Shown one piece after another: positions 41,266-52,240 of a DNA stretch of 64,000 bases; position 1 is the first letter of the stretch; the number at the start of each line of letters is the position of its first letter. The notes under the pieces are model-generated. The model was not told the DNA's origin, did not search any database, and saw nothing but the letters and a program-made list of their open reading frames with translations. This DNA comes from Apodemus sylvaticus (Eukaryota > Chordata > Mammalia > Rodentia > Muridae), in the NCBI RefSeq assembly GCF_947179515.1, contig NC_067482.1, forward strand, positions 79,039,444-79,103,443, in the 5' to 3' direction. The position numbers and the translations under genes are program-made.

Positions 41266-41300
<35 letters not shown>
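41217..41300. repeat. (TC)n/(TCTG)n simple repeat
   Basis: Pyrimidine dinucleotide tract with TG interruptions. Confidence 0.95.
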
Positions 41301-41307
<7 letters not shown>

Positions 41308-41890
41308 GCTTACTCATGCAGACTCCCGAGGCTCTCTCTCTCTCCTCCCCCCACTTCTCTTAGCTCCTCCTCCTCTCTCCCCTCCAATCACTGGCCTCTC
41401 ACTGCTTCAATGTGAATGGATAGGAAATAATTTGCAACATGTATGCAGTATTCATATACCTCCCCTCCCCCATTCCTGAGTATGGAACCTGAGGCCTTAG
41501 GCAAGCCAGACTTGTGTTCTCCATGGCCTTCTGATCCACCCTCTATGTGACAGAGTCTTATTCAAGCCAGCTTTGCACATCAATCCTCCTGCCTCAACCT
41601 CTCACGGCTGGGTTTACTGGTGTGAGGCACCCATGCCTAGCCCCATTGTTGATTATTGTAGTTTTATATAAGTCTGAAGGTCAGGCCATTTGTCTTCTAG
41701 CTTTGTGTTTCTCTTTCAGGGTTGCTTTGGGTATCCTGAGCCCTTTCCATTTCTGCAAATTTTAGGATCACTTCTTTGTTTTGTTTTGGTTTGGTTTGGT
41801 TATTTGGGTTTTGTTTGAGACAGGTTCTCAGGTATCCAAAGTAGGCCTCGAACCCCTGACTTTCTGCCTCCATATCTCATAGGATCAACT

Positions 41891-41893
<3 letters not shown>

Positions 41894-41931
<38 letters not shown>
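41894..41931. repeat. (CA)n microsatellite
   Basis: About 19 CA units at the end of an old inverted SINE relic (41770-41890). Confidence 0.95.
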
Positions 41932-41934
<3 letters not shown>

Positions 41935-42244
41935 TGCTGTGAAGTCTGAGGATGCAGTTCACAGTGCATAAAACGAGAGCAGTGACTCAAGCCTGTAATC
42001 CCAGGTTCAAGTCCAGCCTGACCCACAAGCAAAATAAAGAAATCCTGGTGTGATTTAAATTGGGATTTTAATTTTGATTGCTTTTGATTGTTATTTTTGA
42101 TCAGAAGCTGTGCTTCCCTTTATCGTATCTATGACTACACATGGCCACTGAGCATTTGAAACATGGTTGGTTTGAAATGTGACTTGTCATAAGACTATAG
42201 GACCCACTGAACTTGAATGAAAAATGGGAGTCTATTAATAAATT

Positions 42245-42526
42245 TATTGTAGCCAGGTATGGTGGCCTACACCTTTAATCCAAGCATTCCAGAGGCAGAA
42301 ACAGGAAGGATCTCTGTGACTTCAAGGAAAACTTGGTCTACATAGGAAGTTCCCAGGCCAGCTGGGACTACAGAGTAAGACTTTGTCTCAAATTAATAAA
42401 TAAAGTAGAAAATTACCGAAGAGAAACCTGGCCCACACACACAGAACATACGCACACATGTACATATGCACACCTATATACACATGTATACATGCACATG
42501 TGTATATACACACACACACACACAGA

Positions 42527-42556
<30 letters not shown>
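42245..42556 (+). repeat. Diverged B1, sense, with CA/TA-rich microsatellite
   Basis: B1 words 'ggtatggtggcctacacctt' and 'ctgggactacagagtaagac' to about 42405, then a mixed CA/CATA repeat at 42436-42556. Confidence 0.75.
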
Positions 42557-42558
<2 letters not shown>

Positions 42559-42849
42559 GTAGAAGCCCTAGCCCCCTGGAGAAAGTATAACTATGAAAAC
42601 AGTGAATATTGGTTCTCACTCTCCCTGGAGCCATTTTATTTTTCATACACCCTGAGGCATTTTCCAGTTAATTGGTCTTCTGTCAAAGGGCAACAATGCT
42701 TATCTCCTTAAGACAGCCCAATGGTTACTGCCCAGATGGGCTCCAGGGCAAGCCCATGCTCATAGGCAGACTGAATGCTGTCCTGGCTTGTTAATTTGCT
42801 AAATAATGAAGCTCTGACTTTGGAAACATTTGTATTAACACAACAGCCA

Positions 42850-43410
42850 AGGCCCTGGATGACTGCTCCATAGTCAGGGGTTCCTCGTGTTGAGTGCAGA
42901 GAATGGGTCATTCTACCTGATACCCGCCCAGATTCCCTAGGCGAACCCCGCTCCCAGCGACCCCCACAGAGAATCTGCTTAGATCTGTGGATGAAAAATC
43001 CAGACACACACGCCAGTTAATTTTAAATTGCTAAGGTTCAATTGCTGGGTGCTACTAATCTGCTGTGGCTAGCATGCCCTCACCAATACTCCTAGCTCAG
43101 CAACCCAGATTTGTCATTAACTTTGGTTGTTAAGTTACCTTTAGTCCCCACTCCAGAGCCCATCCTCCCACCTAGAGAAGCAGCCTATGGCCGCTTCTCC
43201 TGAGATCTCACACGGCTGGTCACCTTTACTCCTGCAGAAGCACACCTAAAATCTCTCTCCCCTCCTCCTCTGTCTTCGGAAAAACTGGGAGTCCAGTCTA
43301 TTCCACCCAGATCACTGGCCCTTAGCATCTTTATTGACAGATCAAGAACCAATTGGGGAAGAGAACCTCAGCACCAGAAAAGGCCCCTTACATCCTCACT
43401 GTCAAGGGTT
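42850..43410 (-). mobile_element. Possible ERV LTR-like fragment, antisense
   Basis: A C-rich block ends 'cccttagcatctttattgac', where TTTATT would be an inverted AATAAA. It resembles the right part of 48478-49560. No TG...CA boundary was established. Confidence 0.25.
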
Positions 43411-43889
43411 GGCAGTCATAGACTGAAAATATCTGGGAGGAGGTTACACTGGCTGTGAGTGATGAGCAGTCTCAGCTCAGGGACAACCACACAGGAGCTA
43501 TTAAGCCTTCAGTTTTAATTCAGTCAAAATGCCTGTAAGCTGAGAATTTGGGAGGCAGAGGTGGGAGAACTATCAGGTCTCTCCCAGAAGCAAATGCCAA
43601 CAGTGAACACTGCCTGAGAGGCTTACATGTGTACTCATGACATACAGATGAGTTTCATTATGAAATTTCACACACCTGTACTGAGTGTTTTGTTCAAGTT
43701 CTCCCTATTACAGTCTCTTGAGGCCCACCCCCTGATAGTCACCTTCTTCCTAAATAATTCCTATTCTATTTGCATGTCACATATAGAAAGATAGATACAG
43801 AGATATGGGTTCTACACAGGGGTATGTAATACTTGTGTTTCTGAGTCTGGCTTATTTTATTTACCGAGGTCTCTGGTTCCATCCATCCC

Positions 43890-44274
43890 TGTGGTGATTT
43901 GAATAGGTATGACCCCCGTAGATTCATGCATTTGAATATTTGACCTAGGGAGTGGCACTATGAAGAAGTATGGCCTTGTTGGAGTAGGTATGATCTTGTT
44001 AGAGGAAGTGTGTCACTGTGTAGGTGGGCTTTGAAGTCTTCTGTGCTGAGGCTCTGCCCAGTATGGGAGAGAACTCCTGGCTGCTTTTGGATCAAGGTAT
44101 AGAGCCCTTGGCTCCTCTACCACCATGTCTCCCTGGAAACTGCCATGTTTCCTGCCATGATGATAATGGACTAAACCTCTGATACTGTAAGCCAGCCTCA
44201 ATTAAATGAATTCTTTTATAAGAGTTGCCTTGGTCATGGTGTCTCTTCACAGCAATGAAACCCCAACTAAGACA
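43890..44274 (+). mobile_element. ERVL-MaLR-type 5' LTR
   Basis: A 385-bp block starting TGTGGTGATTTGAATA and ending AACTAAGACA. It has an AATTAAAT polyadenylation region near 44198 ('cagcctcaattaaatgaatt'). Directly downstream is TGGTACCAGGA (44280-44290), resembling a tRNA-Leu primer-binding site. This matches mouse MT/ORR1-like LTRs as recalled; the subfamily is not assigned. Confidence 0.7.
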
Positions 44275-45384
44275 GAAGTTGGTACCAGGAACTGGATTAT
44301 TGCTGTGACAGGCCTGACCATGCTTTTGTTTAAAGAAATGTGGATTTTGGAACTTTGGATTAGGAAAACAATAGAGTGCTTTAGGTAGGGCTTAATGGGC
44401 CATACTAGTAGAAGCATGGAAGACAGTGGGCTTGAGGGCTTTTTTGAATGATGGGGTCTTGGCTCAAGAAGTTTAAGAGGAGAAGAATTTTAGTATGTTG
44501 CCTGGAGATTGTCTTGTGATGTTTTGGTGAAGAATGTGGCTACTCTTTACTCTTGTCCAAAGAGTCTGCCTGAGACTTAGTTGAAAAGATTTAGATGAAT
44601 TGCATTAACAAAGGAAATCTCAAAACAAGCCTAGCATAGACTTTATCCTGTGTTTCACTCTTATGAAGAGTGTTTTGATCAAACATAGCAAGCTTAGAAA
44701 GGAAAAATACAAAAGGTGTGAGTCAAGAATTAATGGGGAGGGGCTGGAGAGATGGCTCAGCAGTTAAGAGAACTGCTCTTCCAGAGGTCCTGAGTTCAAT
44801 TCCCAGCAATCGCATGGTGGCTCACAACTATCTGTAATGGGACCTGGTGCTCTCTTCTGATGTGTCTGAAGAGAGCAATAGTGTACTCACATGCATAAAA
44901 TAAATAAATAAATCTTTTAAAAAAAGAATTAAAGGGGAGCCAGGAAGAGGAATAGAGCTAAATCCTGTGCTCAGGGAGATAAACAGATTAAAGATATTAA
45001 ATGGAATTAAGGGAATAGTGATCTTGGGGAAGATGCCCATCAAGCTAAGCTTTCACATTGTGAAAACAATGTTGAAAGGGGACATTGCCACCTATTCTAA
45101 ATTTACTATGCATTTGTGGTTGTACAAGGGATAGTTACTTCATCTTAGGCATTATTATAATCTGGTTATTTTTTATTTGGACATAAAGATATATGATTGT
45201 GTGTCAAATTGACAAGGGCTGGATTGTGTTGGCTATTTTCAGTTGTCAACTTGACTATATCTGGAACTACAATCCAGAAATGAAGAGCACATCTGTGCTC
45301 CATATCTCAAGGCTGAAGGACACAGACTTTAGATCCAGAGCTTGAAGTGAGATGTGACCAAGCTTATCAAGATCTTGTGAAAAA
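44275..45384 (+). mobile_element. MaLR internal region, left part
   Basis: It begins with the primer-binding-site-like TGGTACCAGGA and contains 'attgctgtgacaggcctgac', typical of MaLR internal sequence, which has no intact retroviral genes. A B2 interrupts it at 44740-44923, and an L1 cuts it at 45385. Confidence 0.6.
44740..44923 (+). mobile_element. B2 SINE, sense, with target-site duplication
   Basis: It starts 'ggggctggagagatggctca' and ends with an ATAAATAAATAAATC tail. AAGAATTAATGGGGA (44725-44739) and AAGAATTAAAGGGGA (44924-44938) flank it. Confidence 0.96.
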
Positions 45385-45579
45385 ATCCTGGGCATATTCC
45401 CAAAAGATGTCCCATTATGCCACAGGGCATGTGTTCCACTATCTTCTTGGAAGTCTTATTTGTGATAGCCAGAAGCTGGAAACAACCCAGATGTTCCACA
45501 ACAGAAGAATGGATACAGAAAATGTGGTGTGTTTACACAATGGTCTATTTACACTACTCAGCTATTAAGAATGAGGACA

Positions 45580-45811
45580 ACAGCACTGCTGGTGTAGTGG
45601 TATCATGCATGATTCCCATTCTTGGAGCTGGAGAGATAGGTCAGCAGTTAAGAGCACCAACTGCTACTCTTCCAGAGGTCCTGAGTTCAATTTCCAGCAA
45701 CCACATGGTGGCTCACAGCCATCTGTAATGAGATCTGATGCCCTCTTCTAGTGTATCTGAAGAGAGCAATGGTGTACTCATATACATAAAATAAATAAAT
45801 CTTTAAAAAAA
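45580..45811 (+). mobile_element. Chimeric tRNA-Gly(CCC) half / B2 retroposon
   Basis: This single insertion has three parts: ACA, then about 41 bases matching the 5' half of tRNA-Gly(CCC), then a full B2 (45624 to about 45803) with an A tail. AAGAATGAGGACA is duplicated exactly at 45567-45579 and 45812-45824, so both parts inserted in one event. The target TT|AAGA fits the L1 endonuclease preference. The likely origin is template switching from B2 RNA to tRNA during L1-driven reverse transcription. Confidence 0.85.
45583..45624 (+). pseudogene. tRNA-Gly(CCC) 5'-half retropseudogene
   Basis: From GCACTGCTGGTGTAGTGG through ATTCCCATTCTTG it matches recalled tRNA-Gly(CCC) at about 39 of 42 positions. 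It includes the D-arm A box and the anticodon CCC at 45615-45617, and stops at the 3' side of the anticodon stem. The variable, T-arm and acceptor 3' strands are absent, so it cannot make a tRNA. Confidence 0.85.
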
Positions 45812-47064
45812 AAGAATGAGGACATCGTGAGTTTTGCAGGCAAATGGATGGAACTAGAAAATATCATCTCATCCTGAGTGAAGTAACTCAGATCCAAAAG
45901 GATATGAATGATATGCGCTCACTAATTAATGGATATTAGACAGTCCACAGAACTAACAAGAAGGCTAGCAAGCTGAAGGGCCAAGTGAGGATGCCTCAGT
46001 CCCACCTGGGAAGGAGAAGAAGCAATGACAAGGGGGAGGAGGGAGGGAGGAGGGAGGAGGGAAGACAGAGGAGGGAGGAAGGAGGGAGGAACCTGGGTGG
46101 GAAAGGCAACAGGGAGGGGAAAAAGGAGGAACATGATTAAGTGTTGTGTGTGTGTGGGGGGAGGGGGATAGGACTGAATTCCTGAGGGCCAGCAGAAAGA
46201 ATCAAAATAAGCAACCTCGGGAGGTAGGAGGTAGGGGGACCTTCTAGAATGTACCAGAGACCTGGGAGATGAAAAACTCTCAGGACTCAGAGGGAGGGAC
46301 CTTAGATAAAATGCCCTACAATGGGGAAAGGGAACTTGTAGAGTCCACCTCCAGTAGAAAGACAGGGCATCAAGTGGAGGGGTGGGGTTTCCATCCCACA
46401 GTCAAAACTCTGACCCAAAATTGTTCCTGCCTGAAAGAACTGCAGGGACAAAAATGGAGAAGAGCCTGAGGAAAAGGAGGTCCAATGACAGGCCAAAATT
46501 GGGATTCAGCTCAGGGGGAGGCCCCAAAGCCTGACACTATTACTGATGCTATGGTGTGTTTACAAAGAGGGGTCTATCATGACTGCCCTTCAAAAGGCCC
46601 AACAAGCAGCTGTAAGAGTCAGATGCAGGGATTTACACCCAACCAGTGGACAGAAGTCAGTGACCCCTGTAGTTGAATTAGGGGAAAGCTGGAAAAAGCT
46701 GAGGAGGAGGCCGACCCTGTAGAAAGACCAGCAGTCTCAACTAACCTGGACCCCCAAGATCTCTCAGACACTGAGGTACCTACCAGGCAGCATGCACCAG
46801 CTGATATGAGGTCCCCAATACATGTACAGTAGAGGACTGCCAGGTCTGGACTCAGTCATAGAAGATGCACCTAACCCTCGAGAGACTTGGGGCCCCAGGG
46901 AGTGGGGAGGTCCAGTGAGGTGGGGGGGTGGTGGAGACATCCTCTTAGAGATAGAGGGGCTGGGGGGATGGAGGTGTGGGATGTGAATCAGTTGGAGAGT
47001 GGACTAGGAGGGGGATAAAGTCTGAACTGTAAAAAAGAATTTAAATAAAAGATCTTGTGAAAAA

Positions 47065-48060
47065 GAATTAAAGAAAAGCTTAGGTCCAGGAATGGTGATA
47101 CCCGCCACCAGCACTTAGGACACAGGCGTGCAGATCTCTGAGTTCAAAGTCTACAGAGCAAGTTCCAGGACAGCCAAAATTAGGCAGTAAAGGAAATTAC
47201 TGAAAACAGAAAACTGGTAAAGATGTAATGAAACAAGGAGGCCATGGTCCAGCCCCAGCAAGCCACAGAACTTGGCAACTTTGGCCATGTGGCTCTGGCT
47301 TTGGAGTCAAGAATAGAGGGGGTAACTGAGAAAATTGATGCTGGTTAGCTGGGAGCCAGCATCACCAAGGTGAAATCCTCTGAGAAGTGTTTTCTGAAAG
47401 CACAAAGAAGCTGTGTTCTAGAGATAGACATTGAGCTGGCAGTTGGACTTGGTAATATGTAAAAATCACCCAGGAGGTACAGGTTTTGAAGAATGAAGAG
47501 GTCGTGGAGAGAAGCTGAGGATTAGCACTATGAGAGACCAGGAAAGGCCAGTGGTGAAGGTGCAGTTTCAGTGGCAGTTGAAGGTCCAGGACTAAAGGGG
47601 TCATGCAAAGAAATTGAAGTTTAGTACCATGAAGAAAGTCCACGAGGCCACGAGAGGCTATTGGTGAAAGTGTAGCCTAGTTGCAGCAGAAGACCCCAGT
47701 GTATTTGAGATGCCAGCACCATAGGATGACCACCAAGGACAGTAAGTGGCAGCAGTGGACTGGAGTCAGCCAGAGCCTAGAGTGCTACAGAGGGCAGAGC
47801 TGGAGGAGCGACCCAAGCCCTTTGGAGGAGCCCAGAAGACATTGGAACAAGAAGCTGTGAAGTTGAAGTTGCCTTGGATATCCCAAGATGTTAGAGATGA
47901 TAGAGCCATGGGATACCAGCTGAAGGAAGCTCCTAACAGGGAGTGGAACCAGCCCAAGGGAAAGAATTGTGCTGCAGTCAACAAAGCTGAAAGAAGTTGG
48001 ACATCAGACATGGAGATGCAGAGTTTGAAGTTTGCCAGGTGGGTCTAACAATAATGCCAC
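47065..48060 (+). mobile_element. MaLR internal region, right part
   Basis: Phrases such as 'gatgccagcaccataggatg', 'accaccaaggacagtaagtg' and 'ggagtcagccagagcctaga' are recalled from MaLR internal sequences and continue the element split by the L1. A diverged B1-like insert lies near 47090-47175. Confidence 0.55.
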
Positions 48061-48477
48061 CTTCTTTCTTTCCTTTTCTATCCTTTTTTTCTCCTATCTA
48101 TTGCTGGGGGTTAAAATGCGATAGAGACGGGTGAAAGAAAGAAGAACCTACAAAGTAGAAAAGTCCAAAAGTCCAGCCAAAAGTGGCGCCATCTGTGGGG
48201 CTAGGCAGAATGAAAACTTTTTTTTCAAATACCGGAGAGAGTACTGGGATTAAAGGCCTGTGCCACCACTGCTCAGATAACTGGCACTTTTCATAGTTAC
48301 CACTCAACTTTTCTTCAATCTCTATCCTCAACCCCACAAAGTAGGTTCTCTCGTCACCTGCCGTGGTTCCCGTTGATAGGGCCTACTGAGCTGAGAGCAC
48401 TTGTCAAAGTGCAAAGCTCTGAAGCCTCGCTCTGCACAGCTACTTACCACCTCTTCGCTTTATAGAGCCAAACCCTG

Positions 48478-49560
48478 TTGCTAAAATTTCCAACCCCAAT
48501 AAGCCCATAAAAACAAAAATCACACAATCCAGTTATTATAAACTATAAGCTGTAAGCCTAGATTGTGCACATCTAACACGACACTAACTTATTCCCCAGC
48601 TATAAGATCCCTTGCTACTTGTGGTTTCCATTAATGCTATCTTAAAGGATGGTATGTAATAATAAGTCATGAGCAGTTTGAACCCAATGAGAGTTATTGG
48701 CTGTATCTAGACATTTAAGTCTCAGCTGGTCCCAGAGCTGTCTCTGTTTAGATGTGGGGGATACAGGCAAGCTCACCCCAGTGGAGATGCCCAGATCAGA
48801 CTGCTGTGCCTGTGAGAAAGTTAACTGCTGTTTTTTCAGCTATTGGTCCTCAGCTGTGATGGCTGCGGCACAGGAAGTCACTCTCCAGGATCCTGGATCT
48901 TTCTTCAGGTTCAGGGAACGCCAACTGTGCTGTGGCACTCACACTGCCTATGTCCCAGCTCAGGGCTGGGGTGCTCCCTCTGGTTACCTTGATTTGCTTG
49001 GAACTTAGGGAGGGAGCTTCTCAGTAGCTCTCTGTAGACCCCTAGACCCACTCGGCATTTAATTTACATAGTGCCAAAGCTTTAGAGTGGAGCCCCAGGT
49101 GTTTATATTCGGGTTTGGGGGGGCACTTTTATCTCAGGTTAGTTGGGTTCAAAGCCCAATGTAGGTGTGCCAATTTGTTGCTGGAATTTCCAATCCTGAG
49201 AAGCCCATAAAAACACACAGTTCAGTTATTATAATTATAAGCTATAAGCCTAGATTGTGCAGATCTAACACTATGCTAACTTATTCCCCAGCTGTAAGAC
49301 TCCTTGCTACCTGCAGTTCTTCCTGGCCACACGGTTCTGCTCCATCATGGCTTCCTCCTCTCCTTCCCTTCTCCTCTCCTCTCAACTGCTCTCACTCTCA
49401 AAACCTCCTGTCCCATCTTTCTCCTCCATTGCTCAATCACGGACTCTAGCCTTTATTGACCAGTTAAAATGCGGAGAAGGTTCACCTGAGACCACCTGAG
49501 TATGTGATTGACTGCTTGTTAGGGGGAGCAACCCCTGCTTGAGGAATCAGAATTAAAATC
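48478..49560 (-). mobile_element. ERV/RMER-like sequence, antisense, with internal direct repeat
   Basis: Two direct copies, 48478-48629 and 49178-49320, share 'taagcctagattgtgca' and 'aacttattccccagct'. Downstream 'ctagcctttattgaccagtt' looks like an inverted polyadenylation region. This may be a compact LTR element with its long terminal parts duplicated. Family uncertain. Confidence 0.4.
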
Positions 49561-50034
49561 AGAATACAAACAGCATCAGGACGACCCACAACAAAACCCT
49601 TCTTGACATGTTTCTGGAGTCATGCAACAGTCCGTCACAAGATGGTGACCAAAACGTGGTATCTGCAGGCTTAGCCACCACCCAGTAGGCAGAAGAGGGT
49701 GAGTTCAGCAGTGGACTCTAGGCAAGGTTTTTGGGGCACAGCAATTTTGTCCTTCTTACCAGCAGAGTGGTCTTGGAAAAGACCCTTCGCTTCTCTAAGT
49801 TCCCCTAATTGCAAAATGTCCAACTTTGATGATTCTACTTGGGCTCCAGACCTGACCGTCCAGTGGCTCTTCAGGATCCCACCATCTGAGGCTTCCCCTG
49901 GCCTCTCAGCATTGAGGTAGAGATGACACAGTCTGTCTTCTAATATGATTCTTCCTGTGCAGAGCCAATTGCACAGGACTGGTGAGCGTCAGAATGAAAA
50001 GAAGATCCAATGCCTCATCTTTCAAATTTGAGTA

Positions 50035-50185
50035 GCTGGGCAGTAGTGGCACACACCTTTAATCCCAGCATTTGGGAGGCAGAGGCAGGCCAATTTCTGA
50101 GTTCGAGGCCAGCATGTTCTACAGAGTGAGTTCCAGGACAGCCAGGACTACACAAAGACACCCTGTATCGGGGAAAAAACAATTG
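50035..50185 (+). repeat. B1 SINE, sense
   Basis: 'gctgggcagtagtggcacac' to 'acaaagacaccctgtatcgg', with an A tail. Confidence 0.9.
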
Positions 50186-51028
50186 AGTTTCAGGACTGTG
50201 GCACAGTGGGATTAAGTAGGAGAGCCCTGCTCCCATGTTTTTCTCAGGAGCAGCCACTGCCTGCCATTTCCAGCCAGTTCTCCCTTATCAAGTCACACCC
50301 TCCATGTGTGGGCCCGTGTACTGGAGGCTTTCCACAGAGATCTCTGGCCCGGCTGGTGAGAGAGTTCCAGCTAAGAGGAGCGAGCGCAAGCAGGGAGGGG
50401 AATTCGCTGCTACAGTTGGCTCCCCCCCCCCTGCTGTCTCCACCGCCATCTTGGTTACTCCAAGCCCTGCACTGAGTCTTGCTGGACTGGGCCAACGAAA
50501 GGCCTAACTAGCCAGGGAGGAGTGGCAGAGCTTCAGGCGGCACTGGCACTTGGGGAGAGTGGACCTCTTCCCAAGTATTACAACTCTTATGACAGAAGCT
50601 CTCTGAGACGGGGTAGTTCTCACACACCCTTTATCTGGATAGGATTCTTATATACAGTTTTGGGGTGGTTCAGGGTCTGATAGCAGGAACTTCTCTTTGA
50701 CTTGGTCTTAGAGCTTGGGGAAACCTTATTTACAAGTGGGAGAGCTTGGTGCTGCTCCTTTGTGACTGATGGCCACACACCTCTCTGTGGGGGGCTGTGG
50801 GAGGCAGTAGCTCTGACAGGAGCCAGGGGCCCAAAGGGTGGGACTGAACTCCTGACACCCCTTGCAGGCAGAAGTCACCTGCTGGGTCTTCAGGGTTCAA
50901 AGCCAGAGCTCAACCGAGGACCACGGCTCACCACCCCACATCCATGTTCCGAGCATAATAGGTACCTTAATGTTCTCTGCAACCCCCTAGCCTCCGTGTT
51001 CTCCTTTCCTTGTCTGCTGGTTCTCCTT
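50186..51028. other. Unassigned sequence, possibly LTR-derived
   Basis: No gene was recognised. CCGCCATCTTGG at 50443-50454 matches the YY1 motif, which is common in retroviral LTRs and CpG promoters. A TATATA occurs at 50650. Confidence 0.3.
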
Positions 51029-51182
51029 GTCCTGGAGCTCACTCTGTAGACCAGGCTGGCCTCGAACTCAGAAATCCGCCTACCTCTGCCTTCCAGAGTG
51101 CTGGGATTACAGGTGTGTGCCACCACCACCCGGTGTTTTTCTTTCTTTCTTTTTTTTTTTTTTTAAAGATTTATTTATTTAT
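51029..51182 (-). repeat. B1 (antisense) with B2-tail junction, duplicate copy 1
   Basis: Inverted B1, then GGTGTTTTTCTTTCTTTC, a T tract and only the last bases of an inverted B2 tail. It is truncated on both sides. Confidence 0.85.
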
Positions 51183-51601
51183 CTTCTTTCATTTGCATGG
51201 GTTTTTGTTTTTGTTTTTTCCCAGTGCTGGGGGTAGAGAGCAGCGTCATGGCGAGCTGGTCACCCCAGGCCTGCTTTCCACTGCATTCCCAAACGCTCGC
51301 CTCTCTGTCTTGTGCTGTGGATGTCCCAAGCCTTGACTTTCCTCACAGCTGTGCAAAAACTTCCCAGAGCTTTACAGATCATTTCTTCTGCTCCCACTTT
51401 TCATCTTGTGCCTCATGTTTGTACGATCCTCGAAGTTTGTTTGTATTTTAGCTTTAGAACAGAAAATAAAATTCAAATTGCTCTGGCTTTCAGCAGTGTT
51501 TAAAATCTGCTTCTCCAAGGGGTAACTTCTATGAACATGATCTTGTGCCAGATAAAATTACATGGGCCATGACTTTAAACTTAAAACAAAACAACTTCTT
51601 A

Positions 51602-51800
51602 GGGGCCAGAGAGATGACATAGCACCTGCTGATTGTGCAGAAGAGTTGGGTTTGGTTCAAGCACATGTATGGCAGCTCACGACTTCCTTTAACTTCAGTC
51701 CTAGGGAATCCAATGCTCTCTGCTAGCTTCTATGTGGGCACCAGGCACAGATATGGTGCACATACACCCATGCCGAGAAACATTCACATACATGAACTAA
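51602..51800 (+). repeat. B3-type SINE, sense
   Basis: 'ggggccagagagatgacata', 'gggtttggttcaagcacatg' and an ACACCCATG-type 3' end. Confidence 0.7.
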
Positions 51801-51829
51801 GTCATTTATTATTATTATTTTGGTTTTTC

Positions 51830-52240
51830 TTTTTTTGTTGTTGTTTTTTGTTTTTTGGAATTGGTGTTTTGTTTTTTTTTTCCGAGACAGGGTTTCTTTG
51901 TATAGCCCTGGCTGTCCTGGAACTCACTCTGTAGACCAGGCTGGCCTCGAACTCAGAAATCTGCCTGCCTCTGCCTTCCAGAGTGCTGGGATTACAGGTG
52001 TGCGCCACCACCACCCGGTGTTTTTCTTTCTTTCCTTTTTTTTTTTTTAAGATTTATTTATTTATTATATGTGAGAACACTGTAGCTGTCTTCAGACACT
52101 CCAGAAGAGGGTGTCAGATCTCATTACGGATGGTTGTGAGCCACATTGGTTGTAAGCTACCATGTGGTTGCTGGGATTTGAACTCAGGACCTTTGGAAGA
52201 GCAGTGACTGCTCTTAACTGCTGAGCCATCTCTCCAGACC
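51830..52240 (-). repeat. B1 and complete B2, both antisense, duplicate copy 2
   Basis: A T-rich tail and full inverted B1 (51875-52019), the same GGTGTTTTTCTTTCTTTC junction, then a full inverted B2 ending 'gagccatctctccagacc'. Confidence 0.92.

Larger units (their letters stand above)
45385..47048 (+). mobile_element. 5'-truncated L1 (Lx-like), ORF2 end plus 3' UTR
   Basis: The first ~200 bases encode a decayed C-terminal end of L1 ORF2 (recognisable words SQKLETTQM and RRMDTENVV). A long G-rich 3' UTR follows, ending near AATAAAAG. AAGATCTTGTGAAAAA occurs at 45369-45384 and 47049-47064, a perfect 16-bp target-site duplication. The reading frame is interrupted, so it is inactive. A chimeric tRNA/B2 retroposon interrupts it at 45580-45811. 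Confidence 0.92.

Noticed and set aside
44740..44800. tRNA gene suggested by the A/B-box-like B2 head
   Set aside because: It is the tRNA-derived head of a B2 SINE with target-site duplication; no cloverleaf can be completed.
45347..45568. ORF with ETTQM and RRMDTENVV words as a gene
   Set aside because: It is a fragment of L1 ORF2 beginning in the target duplication and interrupted by a later insertion; it is not a host gene.
47746..48048. 100-residue ORF (starts MAAVDWSQPEP)
   Set aside because: It lies in MaLR internal sequence, which is non-coding in this family, and has no domain.
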